Part shown: one piece after another, positions 1-7,871 of the stretch
Layout of the letters: each line of letters begins with the position of its first letter
How positions within the stretch are numbered: position 1 is the stretch's first letter
Origin: CAIQQQ01 sp037445025
GTDB taxonomy: Bacteria; Pseudomonadota; Alphaproteobacteria; Acetobacterales; Acetobacteraceae
Length of the DNA stretch: 64,000 bases
Reading direction: 5' to 3'
Assembly: GCA_037445025.1 (NCBI GenBank)
Contig: JBBILI010000013.1
Coordinates: 62,001 to 126,000, forward strand
Position numbers and translations under genes: made by a program
The notes under the pieces: model-generated
Databases searched by the model: none
Seen by the model: only the letters and a program-made list of their open reading frames with translations
What the model was told of the DNA's origin: nothing

Positions 1-49
1 GCGTAGGATACGGTAAGGCAGCGTTACAATACCATCCAAGGCCCCGCCC

Positions 50-1003
50 TCAAGGTGCGATGAAGATATCCATCTGCTGCCCCGGGAAGCTCGGCATCTC
101 GGCCGGATCGAACGCATAGACCACCCGCAGCACCCGGGTATCCACCCGCTCCGTCCCGGCCCCCGTGAGCAAGGTCTTCGGCACCACATAGGGCTCGACC
201 CGCACCAGCCGCAGCTTCACCCGGCGATCCGCAGCCCCCCTTGGGCTCCCCCATGCCTCCGCCTGCGGCCGGAAGCGCGGCACGTCGTTCTCGTCGATAT
301 CCGCCCGCAGATGCAGCGGCGACAGCTGCCCCATCACCACCAGCGGCGTGGTCAGGATCTGCGCCGGCGCGAACTCGCCCACCCGCACATTCACCTGCAG
401 CACCGTCCCGTCGATCGGCGCCCGCACCGCCAGCCGCGAAAGCGTGGTGGCACTGGATTGCAGCTGCGCCTCGGCCGAGACGATATCCGCCTGCACCGCC
501 GCCGCATGCGCCTCGGCGGTGCGCGCGGCGAAGCGCCGCCGCAGCAGCGTGTCCTGGCTGATGGCCGCCGTGCCGGCGATGGTGTTCAGCCGCTCGTTGC
601 GGGCGAGCTGCTCGTTCTGGTCATCGGCGATCGTCTTCGCTTCCTCGTAGCGTGCCCGCGCCGCCGCCAGGGCCGCCTGCTGCACCGCCAGATCCGCCCG
701 CGCCTGCCGGTCATCGATGGCGAACAGGATGTCGCCGGCATGCACCGCATGTCCCGGCACCGCGTTGACGACGGAGACCACGCCGGCCACCGCCGCCGGC
801 AGGCCGATCTCCTGGCTTGCCGACTCCACCAGCCCCACCGCCCCGATCCCGCCGGCCACCGCGGCCGGCGGCCGCGGCGGTGCGATGGCCGGCTCGATCA
901 TCGGCCGTGACGGCTGGGAATGCCCGATCGACCACGCCGCGGCAGCGAGCGCCGCCACCGCCACCGCCGGCAGCACATAGGTGGCAAAGATCGAGCGGCT
1001 CAT
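50..1003 (-). CDS. HlyD/DevB-type membrane fusion protein of an ABC exporter
   Basis: This 317-residue periplasmic adaptor links an inner-membrane ABC exporter to an outer-membrane channel. One N-terminal transmembrane helix (about residues 6-26) is followed by a first lipoyl half around residues 74-97. An Ala/Arg/Glu-rich coiled-coil hairpin occupies about 98-190, and a second lipoyl half (APIDGTVLQV) starts near residue 195, followed by a beta-barrel region. It is the last gene of a three-gene operon: its start overlaps the stop of the ATPase gene by four bases. The permease and ATPase match the DevCA type, so the DevB role is inferred. The exported substrate is unknown; cyanobacterial DevBCA exports glycolipid, but that should not be assumed here. 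Confidence 0.9.
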   Translation of the reverse strand: MSRSIFATYVLPAVAVAALAAAAWSIGHSQPSRPMIEPAIAPPRPPAAVAGGIGAVGLVESASQEIGLPAAVAGVVSVVNAVPGHAVHAGDILFAIDDRQARADLAVQQAALAAARARYEEAKTIADDQNEQLARNERLNTIAGTAAISQDTLLRRRFAARTAEAHAAAVQADIVSAEAQLQSSATTLSRLAVRAPIDGTVLQVNVRVGEFAPAQILTTPLVVMGQLSPLHLRADIDENDVPRFRPQAEAWGSPRGAADRRVKLRLVRVEPYVVPKTLLTGAGTERVDTRVLRVVYAFDPAEMPSFPGQQMDIFIAP

Positions 1004-1701
1004 GCGGCCTCGCTGCGGTTGCTGATGATGTCCACGATCCGGCCATCCGCCATATGGGCGATCCGGTCGGCAAAGCGGTGGATGCGATCGTCATGGGTGA
1101 CGACGATGACGGTGCGGTCCGGCTGCAGCGCCGTCTCGCGCATCAGCGCCATGGCCGCCTGGCCGTTCTCGGCGTCGAGACTGGCGGTCGGCTCGTCGCA
1201 CACCAGCAGCCGCGGCGCATGCACCAGCCCGCGCGCGATCGCCACACGCTGCTGCTGGCCGCCGGAGAGGTCGGTTGGAAACCGGTCAAGATGCTCCCCC
1301 AGCCCCAGCCGCTCCAGCAGCACCCGCGCCGCCCGGTTGGCCTCACCGGCCGAGCGCCCGGCCAGGCGCAACGGGATCGAGGCATTCTCGGTCACCGTGA
1401 GCGCCGGCAGCAGATTGAACTGCTGGAACACGAACCCCACGGTCGCCCGGCGAAACAGCGTCCGCGCCCCCGCGCGCATCCGCGTCACGTCCTCGCCGAA
1501 CACGCGAATGGTCCCGGCATCCGGCGTCAGCATGGCAGCGATCGCCGAGAGCAGCGTCGTCTTGCCGCAGCCCGACGGCCCCACCAGCATGGTCAGCTCA
1601 CCCGCGCGCACCTGCAGCGACACACCGCGCAACGCGCGCGTCAGCGTCTCGCCGGCGCCGAAGCTTTTCTCCACGCCCTCGCAGTCCACCGCATAAGCCA
1701 T
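1000..1701 (-). CDS. ABC exporter ATP-binding protein (DevA/LolD/MacB-like)
   Basis: This 233-residue nucleotide-binding subunit should hydrolyse ATP to drive the partner permease. Walker A is GPSGCGKT (41-48), the Q-loop is VFQQFNLLP (from 91), the signature is LSGGQQQR (145-152), Walker B is LLVCDE (165-170) and the switch His is in VVTHDD (about 203). The insertion near residues 77-90 is usual for the MacB/LolD/DevA group. I start at the Met of MAYAVD because it gives a 1-base overlap with the permease stop; longer in-frame readings upstream run through the permease gene antiphase and look spurious. The gene sits between permease and fusion protein. Confidence 0.93.
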   Translation of the reverse strand: MAYAVDCEGVEKSFGAGETLTRALRGVSLQVRAGELTMLVGPSGCGKTTLLSAIAAMLTPDAGTIRVFGEDVTRMRAGARTLFRRATVGFVFQQFNLLPALTVTENASIPLRLAGRSAGEANRAARVLLERLGLGEHLDRFPTDLSGGQQQRVAIARGLVHAPRLLVCDEPTASLDAENGQAAMALMRETALQPDRTVIVVTHDDRIHRFADRIAHMADGRIVDIISNRSEAA

Positions 1702-2837
1702 CAGCTGCGGAACACGATCGCGGGGTCGAGCACCAGCACCCGCCGCAGGCTGGCCAGGGTCGCCATGAGCATGATGAACGCCACCATGCCGGCCACGCCG
1801 ATCGCCACCCAGTCCGGCAGATAGAATCCGCGCAGCTCGCCCTTGGTGGCAAACGAAAAGAAGAACGCCGCCGCCCCCATGCCGAGGCTGTAGCCGATGA
1901 ACCCCACCACGCAGGCCTGGATCAGCACCAGCCCGACCAGCCCGAGATCGGACAGCCCCATCGCCTTCAGCGCGCCGTACTGCCGCAGATTCTCGGCGAC
2001 GAAGATGTTGAACGTCAGCCCGACGATGGCGATGCCCACCACGATGCCCAGCACGATGACCGTGCCGAAGCTGATCGGGATGCCGGTATGGGTGAGAAAG
2101 AAATTGATCGTCTTCCAGCGGAAATCCGCCGAGGTCAGCGCCTGCAGCCCCGTGCGCGCCGTGATCGCGCGCGCCACCGTGGCCGCGTCCAGCCCCGGCG
2201 CCGACCGCGCCAGAATGAACGACAGCTGGTTGCGCCCCTGCGGCGCATAGGAGATCGCCCGCGAATACGGCGCGTGCATGATGATGTTGGCCGTGAACGC
2301 CGCCGAGGCATCGGTGATCGCGGCGATGACGGCGCGATGATCGTTCAGCTCCAGCTCGCGCCCCAGATGCGGCGTCTCCCCCGGCCACAGCCGCAGATAG
2401 CCCGCCTCGTCGATGGCGATGGCATCCGGCCGGCGCAGATCCTCCAGGCTGCCCTGCAGAAACCGGCTCGGCGCGCCGATCAGGCTCGCATCGTCGATGC
2501 CCAGCATCAGCGCGTTCTCGATATGCCCTTCCAGCGTCTTCAGCGCCAAGGTCGTCTTGAACAGCGGCACCGCCCAGTCCACCCCCGGCACGCCGCGCAC
2601 CCGCGGCAGCTCGGTGTCGCGCAGCGCGCGCACCGTGTCGATATAGTCGGCCTGCGGGTCCATCACCCAGATGTTGACCTCCTGCGCGTCATCAATCACC
2701 GAGGCCGTGCGCAGCATCAGCCCCACGAACAGCCCGCCCTGCTGCGCGATCAGCAGCGTGGAGAAGGCGACGCCGAAGATCAGGCCGAGATATTTCGCCC
2801 GATCGCCGAACAGCATCCGCAACGCGATGACAGCCAT
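1701..2837 (-). CDS. ABC exporter permease, DevC/FtsX-like
   Basis: This 378-residue permease has the FtsX/MacB layout: one helix near residues 15-35, a large periplasmic domain (about 40-245), then three C-terminal helices within about 250-375. The sequence style matches DevC proteins of exporters paired with DevA and DevB. The start at MAVIALRMLF is preferred over an upstream in-frame Met because a GGGGAG ribosome-binding site lies just before it. It is the first gene of the exporter operon and is divergent from rsmD, with 71 bp between the two starts that must contain both promoters. Confidence 0.9.
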   Translation of the reverse strand: MAVIALRMLFGDRAKYLGLIFGVAFSTLLIAQQGGLFVGLMLRTASVIDDAQEVNIWVMDPQADYIDTVRALRDTELPRVRGVPGVDWAVPLFKTTLALKTLEGHIENALMLGIDDASLIGAPSRFLQGSLEDLRRPDAIAIDEAGYLRLWPGETPHLGRELELNDHRAVIAAITDASAAFTANIIMHAPYSRAISYAPQGRNQLSFILARSAPGLDAATVARAITARTGLQALTSADFRWKTINFFLTHTGIPISFGTVIVLGIVVGIAIVGLTFNIFVAENLRQYGALKAMGLSDLGLVGLVLIQACVVGFIGYSLGMGAAAFFFSFATKGELRGFYLPDWVAIGVAGMVAFIMLMATLASLRRVLVLDPAIVFRS

Positions 2838-2908
2838 TTGCACTCCCCGCCGACCCGGCGGATATAGGCCGTGCGGGCGGTTTCGCCCATCCACCCCGGG
2901 AGAGGCAC

Positions 2909-3469
2909 GTGCGGATCATCGCCGGAACCCTGCGCGGGCGCACGCTGCAGGCCCCGCCCGGCGCCGCCACCCGCCCCACCGCGCAACGCATGCGCCAGGC
3001 GCTGTTCGACATGCTGATGCATGCGCCCTGGGCCGAAGGCCGCATCGTCGGCGCCCGCGTGCTCGACGCCTTCGCCGGCACCGGCGCCCTGGGCCTGGAG
3101 GCGCTGTCGCGCGGTGCAGCCTCCTGCGTGTTCCTCGAACGTGACCGGGCAGCGCTGGCCGCGCTGCGCGCCAACATCGCCGCCTGCCGCCTGGAGACGA
3201 TCACCCACGTCATCGCCGCCGACGCCCTGAAGCCGCCCCGTGCCACCGCCCCCGGCTGCACCCTGGTGTTCCTCGATCCGCCCTACGGCCAGAACCTGAT
3301 CCCGCCGGCGGTCGCAGCCCTGTGCCACGCAGGCTGGATCACCGCCGGCGCCCTGCTGATCGCCGAGACCGCACGCGAGGAAGCCCTCACGCTACCGGCC
3401 GAGCGCCTGGTGGAGCGCGCCCACGGCGCGGCCACCGTCACAGCCTGGCGGCTCCTACCTTTGCCATAG
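2909..3469 (+). CDS. rsmD: 16S rRNA (guanine(966)-N(2))-methyltransferase RsmD
   Basis: RsmD methylates G966 of 16S rRNA on the assembling small subunit, using S-adenosylmethionine. The 186 residues match the usual family length. The Rossmann motif I is DAFAGTGALG (53-62) and the catalytic N6/N2-methyltransferase motif is DPPY (123-126). The N-terminal MRIIAGTLRGR and RPT segments are typical of the family. Translation starts at GTG, eight bases after a GGGAGAGG ribosome-binding site. It is divergent from the exporter operon. Confidence 0.95.
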   Translation: MRIIAGTLRGRTLQAPPGAATRPTAQRMRQALFDMLMHAPWAEGRIVGARVLDAFAGTGALGLEALSRGAASCVFLERDRAALAALRANIAACRLETITHVIAADALKPPRATAPGCTLVFLDPPYGQNLIPPAVAALCHAGWITAGALLIAETAREEALTLPAERLVERAHGAATVTAWRLLPLP

Positions 3470-3512
3470 AAGAACAAACATGCAAGCCTGCGCGAAAATG
3501 CGGGGGGACACC

Positions 3513-5645
3513 ATGCGTCGGATCTTTCAGGTCGCCGGAGCGCTGCTCTGGGCCATGGTGGCTGTGTCATCGGCCGAGGCGCGCGTCACCCGCGTCGTCA
3601 TCGACCAGCGCGGCCCCGCGTTCAACGGCTAGCCGGTCGGCACCGCCGGCGCCTATGAGCGCATCACCGGCCACATCATGGGCGCGGTCGACCCCGCCGA
3701 TCCCCGCACCGCGCTGATCCAGGACATCGCCCGGGCCCCGCGCAACGCCGCCGGACCGGTGGAGTACAGCGAAACCTTCACCGTGCTGATGCCCGCCAGC
3801 CGGGCCGCCGGCACCGGCGTGATGCTCTACCAGGTCTCCAACCGCGGCGGCCGCGTCGAGCCCACTCCGGCCAACGCCGTCCCTGGCGCCACCGATGTCT
3901 GGACCGGCTGGCAGGGCGACCGGCTCGCCCTCGGCTGCATCACCGACTATCCGTGCCAGTCTCTCGACCACCCCACCGATGGCAGGCAGGAGCTGCTGCA
4001 GGTCCCGGTCGCGCACAACCCCGACGGCAGCACCATCACCGGCCCGGTCTACTGCAGCGTGCTCAACACGGCGGGCCCCACCGGCCAGATGGTGGTCTAC
4101 ACCACGCCGATCCCCTATCACCCCGCCACGCTCGACACCAAGGCCGCCCACCTCTTCAAGATCACCCGCCAGACCGTGGACGGCAGCGTGCGAGACCGCA
4201 CAGAGATTCCCGCCACCGACTGGGCCTGGGCCGATTGCCGCGCAACCCCCTTTCCCGGCACGCCGGACCCCACCCGGCTGTGCCTGAAGTCCGGCTTCGA
4301 GAAGGAATTCGAATACGACGTCAGCTTCACCGCCCGCGACCCGCTGGTCCTGGGCCTCGGCTTCGCCGCCACGCGCGACGCGGTGGCATTCTTCCGCGAC
4401 GCCGCTGCCGATGACGCCAATCCGCTGGCCGGCCGCATCAGCCACACCATCGCCCAGGGCCAGTCGCAATCCGGCAACTATCTGCGCAGCTTCCTCTACT
4501 GGGGCTTCAACCAGGGCGAGGACGGCAAGCGCGTGTTCGACGGCCTGTTCCCGACCATTGCGGGCCGCCAGATCTCGATGAACTTCCGCTTCGCCCTGCC
4601 CGACGTGATCCAGACCATCTACATGTCCGCCTCCGAGGCGCCGGTCTGGTGGTCCACCTGCGCCGACACCGCACGCGGCCGCGCGCCGGACGGCCTGCTC
4701 GAACGCTGCGAAGCCGATCACACCTGCCCGCGCATCTTCGAAAGCTTCGGCGCCAACGAATTCTGGGCGCTCAAGATGTCCGGCGATCTCAGGGGCATGT
4801 CCGCGGTGGCCGACATCGCGCTTCCCGCCAATGTGCGCCGCTACTACTTCCCCGGCACCACCCATGGCGGCGGCACCGGCGGATTCTCGAGCCATGCCGG
4901 TGCGCCCTCCGGCAACGGCGCCTGCGAATTGCCGGTCAACACCAATCCGGAGACCGATCAGAACGCCACCCTGCTGCAGGACCTGATCGCCTGGGTCGTC
5001 CGTGGCCGCACCCCGCCTGCCAGCGTCACGCCCACGCTCGCCGCCGGCCAGCTGGTGGCCCCGACCCAGGCCGCCATGGGCTTCCCCAACATCCCCGGTC
5101 TCAGTTTCACCGACAACCTGGCCAACCCGCTGATGGAACTGGATTTCGGACCCGGCTTCGACGCAGCTCACCAATCCGGCGTGCCCAGCCTGGCTCCGCC
5201 CGCCATCAAGCGCCTGTTCCCCACCCTGGTGGTGAAGGTCGACGCCGACGGCAACGAGGTCGCGGGCGAGCCTTCGGTGCAGCACATTGCGCCCTAGGGC
5301 ACCTATGCCGGCTGGAACCGCTGGGCCGCAGGCGGCCGCAAGGGGCAGATCTGCAACCTCAACGGCGCCTTCTTCCCCTTCCCCGCCACCAAGGCCGACC
5401 GCCTGGCCAGCCACGACCCCCGCCTGTCGCTGGCCGAACGCTATGGCACGCATGATGGCTACGTGTGTGCCGTCACGGCGGCCACCAGGGTGGCGGTCTC
5501 AAGCCGCTTCCTGCTCCGCAGCGGCGCCGCGAGGCTGATCAGCGAGGCGCGGGCGAGTGACGTCCTGCAAGGTGTCACGGCCAGCGAGAAGGACCAGAAC
5601 GTGGCCAGCGCGCTGTGCAAGGTCACGTCCCTGGAGGCGCGCTGA
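3513..5645 (+). pseudogene. Secreted alpha/beta-hydrolase domain protein with two in-frame TAG codons
   Basis: A single reading frame of 711 codons runs from ATG 3513 (GGGGGGA ribosome-binding site just upstream) to TGA 5645, broken only by TAG at 3630-3632 and TAG at 5295-5297. The first 22 residues form a signal peptide ending AEA, so export is expected. The middle part (open from 3678 to 5297) carries the nucleophile-type motif GQSQSG and resembles the long alpha/beta-hydrolase family found in proteobacteria. The frame continues after the second TAG with GTYAGWNRW, a family-like segment, and has no frameshift. The simplest reading is a gene inactivated by two nonsense changes, each one step from CAG. 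Amber readthrough or base-call errors are alternatives. TAG is a normal stop elsewhere in the window, including the preceding rsmD. Confidence 0.75.
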
Positions 5646-5713
5646 CGCCGCTCTCCCAATCCGTCCGGGCATCGAGGACACGAACAATCAGGATCGTGTC
5701 CTCGTGCGCCAGA

Positions 5714-5837
5714 TAGAGCAATATGGCTTTAGGTTGACTCAGCGAGCCATAAAATTGCTCGTCAAAACAAAGAGCTAGAGCAATATGGCTTTAGGTTGAC
5801 TCACCGTGCCATAAAATTGCTCGTCAAAACAAAGAGC
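5714..5837. repeat. Two tandem 62-bp repeats with internal hairpin
   Basis: Units at 5714-5775 and 5776-5837 differ at only two positions. Within each, GAGCAATATGGC pairs imperfectly with GCCATAAAATTGCTC, so each unit can fold as a REP-like hairpin. The units are markedly AT-richer than the flanking genes. They lie between the 3' end of the broken hydrolase gene and a strong hairpin. Confidence 0.85.
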
Positions 5838-5880
5838 TAGAGAGGGGTGGCATCGCCTATCAGATGCCACCCCTCTCTAG
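5837..5880. terminator. Perfect 18-bp inverted repeat between convergent genes
   Basis: The left arm 5837-5854 and right arm 5863-5880 are perfectly complementary with an 8-nt loop. It lies between the plus-strand hydrolase gene and the 3' end of minus-strand mutL, so a bidirectional terminator is the likely role. There is no clear U tract on either strand. Confidence 0.65.
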
Positions 5881-5930
5881 GCGATGACGCGGCGGGTATG
5901 ACCTCTGCGCGTCCTGCGACCCAGTGCCCG

Positions 5931-7763
5931 TCACCGCCGCCCGAACAGCTTCTCGATCTCCGCCTTCGACAGCTTGAGGAACGTCGGCCGCCCATGGCTG
6001 CAGGTCGCCGCCCGCGGCGTCGCCTCCATCTGCCGCAGCAGTGCGTCCATCTCCGCCCCCCCAAGCCTGCGACCCGCGCGAATGCTGCCATGACACGCCA
6101 GCCTGGCGATCACCGCATCGAGCCGCGTCTGCAACGCCGTCGTCTCGTCCTGCTCGGCCAGCTCATCGGCGACATCGCGCAACAGCGGCGCCGGATCGGC
6201 AGCACCCAGCGCCGCCGGCAAGGCCCGTACCAGTATGGCACCGACCCCAAACGCCTCGATCTCCACCCCAAGATCCGCCAGGTCCGACGCTGCATGCAGC
6301 AGCCGCGTCACATCCGCCCCCGGCAGCGCCACCACCGCCGGCAGCAGCAGCGCCTGCGTCCGCACCCCGCCATCCATGAGCTGGGCGCGGATCGCCTCAT
6401 GCGTCAGCCGCTCATGCGCCGCGTGCTGATCCACCAGCACCAGGCTGCCATCGCTAGCCACCGCGAGAATATACGTGTCCAGAACCTGCGCCACCGCCGC
6501 CCCCAGCGGATGCTCAGGCACCGCCGCCACCGGCCGCTCCGGCAGCACCCGCGCACTCGGCGCCCCCAGCGCCAGCACCTGCTCGGCAAACCCCCGTGCC
6601 GCCGCGGACGGCGGCGGCGTCAACGCCAGCCGCGCCCGCGACTGGAGCTGCTGAAACGGCGTCGACTGCGGTGCCGCCACGCCCGCTCCGGCGCCCAAAG
6701 CCCGCCCCAACGCCCCGATCACCAGCGACCGCACCGCATCCGCATCGCGAAACCGCAGCTCCGCCTTGGCCGGATGCACGTTCACATCCACCTCCTCCGG
6801 CGGGATCGTCAGATACAGCGCCACCACCGCAAACCGACCCGACGCGATCACATCGCGATACGCCACCCGCACCGCCGTCCGCAGCACCGGGTCGTTCACC
6901 GGCCGCCCGTTCACCACCAGCCCCTGGAACGCAGCCGTCGCCCGGCTGACGCTGGGCGGTGCGGCAAACCCCTCGATCCGGAGATCCCCCCGCACCCCGC
7001 TCACCGCCAGCACCGTCTCCGGCCCCAGCAGACCAGCCACCCGCGCCGCCCGATCCTGCTGCGGCAGATCGAACACCACCCGCTCATCGCGCTGAAACCG
7101 GAACGCCACGTGCGGTGCCGCCAGCGCCAGCCGGCTGATCGCCGCCTCCACCGCATCCGCCTCCACGCGCGGCGACTTCAGGAACTTCCGCCGCGCCGGC
7201 GTGGCGAAGAACAGGTCCCGCACCACGATCTGCGTGCCGAACGCCCCCGCCGCCGGCCGGACCGCCCCCACGCGCGGCGACTTCAGGAACTTCCGCCGCG
7301 CCGGCGTGGCGAAGAACAGGTCCCGCACCACGATCTGCGTGCCGAACGCCCCCGCCGCCGGCCGGACCGCCCCCACCTGCCCACCCTCGACACTGATGGA
7401 AAACGCGCTGTCCGCCCCGGATGGCCGCGACGTTATCGCCAGCCGCGCCGCAGCCCCGATGCTGGGCAGCGCCTCGCCGCGAAACCCCAGCGTCTCGATG
7501 CGCACCAGCTGGTCGTCGATCAGCTTGCTGGTGGCATGCCGCTGCACCGCCAAGGGCAGCTCCGCCGCGGACATGCCGATCCCGTCATCGGTGACCTCGA
7601 TCCGATCGATGCCGCCCTGGTCGATGGCCACGCCAATCCGCGTCGCCCCCGCATCCAGCGCATTCTCCACCAGCTCCCGCGCCGCCGCGGCCGGCCGCTC
7701 GATCACCTCGCCGGCTGCGATCCGGTTGACGATGGTCTCAGGCAGGAGGCGCAGAACCCCCAT
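5931..7763 (-). CDS. mutL: DNA mismatch repair protein MutL with an internal 35-residue tandem duplication
   Basis: MutL couples mismatch recognition by MutS to strand incision. In this 610-residue reading the GHKL ATPase motifs are present: NALDAGA (34-40), DDGIGM (59-64) and GFRGEAL (93-99), plus VNVHPAK (327-333). The C-terminal endonuclease motif DQHAAHERLTHE (445-456) is present, and a CSHGRP motif begins near residue 588, matching the family CPHGRP with Ser for Pro. Residues 131-165 are repeated exactly as 166-200, duplicating the conserved DLFFATPARRKFL element beside the ATP site. This could disturb folding and cause a mutator state, but the frame is intact. The start at MGVLRLLPET is chosen because family proteins begin there; a Met ten residues upstream is also in frame. 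It lies downstream of pgi. Confidence 0.93.
   Translation of the reverse strand: MGVLRLLPETIVNRIAAGEVIERPAAAARELVENALDAGATRIGVAIDQGGIDRIEVTDDGIGMSAAELPLAVQRHATSKLIDDQLVRIETLGFRGEALPSIGAAARLAITSRPSGADSAFSISVEGGQVGAVRPAAGAFGTQIVVRDLFFATPARRKFLKSPRVGAVRPAAGAFGTQIVVRDLFFATPARRKFLKSPRVEADAVEAAISRLALAAPHVAFRFQRDERVVFDLPQQDRAARVAGLLGPETVLAVSGVRGDLRIEGFAAPPSVSRATAAFQGLVVNGRPVNDPVLRTAVRVAYRDVIASGRFAVVALYLTIPPEEVDVNVHPAKAELRFRDADAVRSLVIGALGRALGAGAGVAAPQSTPFQQLQSRARLALTPPPSAAARGFAEQVLALGAPSARVLPERPVAAVPEHPLGAAVAQVLDTYILAVASDGSLVLVDQHAAHERLTHEAIRAQLMDGGVRTQALLLPAVVALPGADVTRLLHAASDLADLGVEIEAFGVGAILVRALPAALGAADPAPLLRDVADELAEQDETTALQTRLDAVIARLACHGSIRAGRRLGGAEMDALLRQMEATPRAATCSHGRPTFLKLSKAEIEKLFGRR
7163..7376 (-). 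repeat. 105-bp perfect tandem duplication inside mutL
   Basis: Bases 7164-7268 are repeated identically at 7269-7373, and identity runs a few bases past the unit at the junctions. The unit is a multiple of three, so the mutL frame survives with 35 added residues. The absence of any difference between copies points to a recent event or an assembly artefact. Confidence 0.95.
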
Positions 7764-7775
7764 CAGGCGCGCCTC

Positions 7776-7865
7776 AAGCCGGCATCGGCCCACGCCCCCG
7801 CCCGGCCACCCATTCGATCATACTGCCGTGGGTGGCCGGGCGGGGGCGCAGGCCGGTGCCGGCTT
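7776..7865 (-). terminator. Very long hairpin between pgi and mutL
   Basis: The arm 7776-7812 pairs with 7829-7865 over 37 positions with one mismatch; the inner 20 (7793-7812 with 7829-7848) are perfect. It directly follows the pgi stop in the direction of transcription and overlaps the alternative upstream start of mutL. A terminator or processing site separating pgi from mutL is inferred. Confidence 0.6.
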
Positions 7866-7871
7866 GCGTCA

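Noticed and set aside
2692..3328. Minus-strand frames opposite rsmD
   Set aside because: Antisense to rsmD, which has full methyltransferase motifs and a ribosome-binding site.
3567..5453. Long minus-strand open frame opposite the broken hydrolase gene
   Set aside because: The plus strand has the signal peptide, ribosome-binding site and hydrolase motifs; the minus frame is Gly/Ala/Val-rich without domains.
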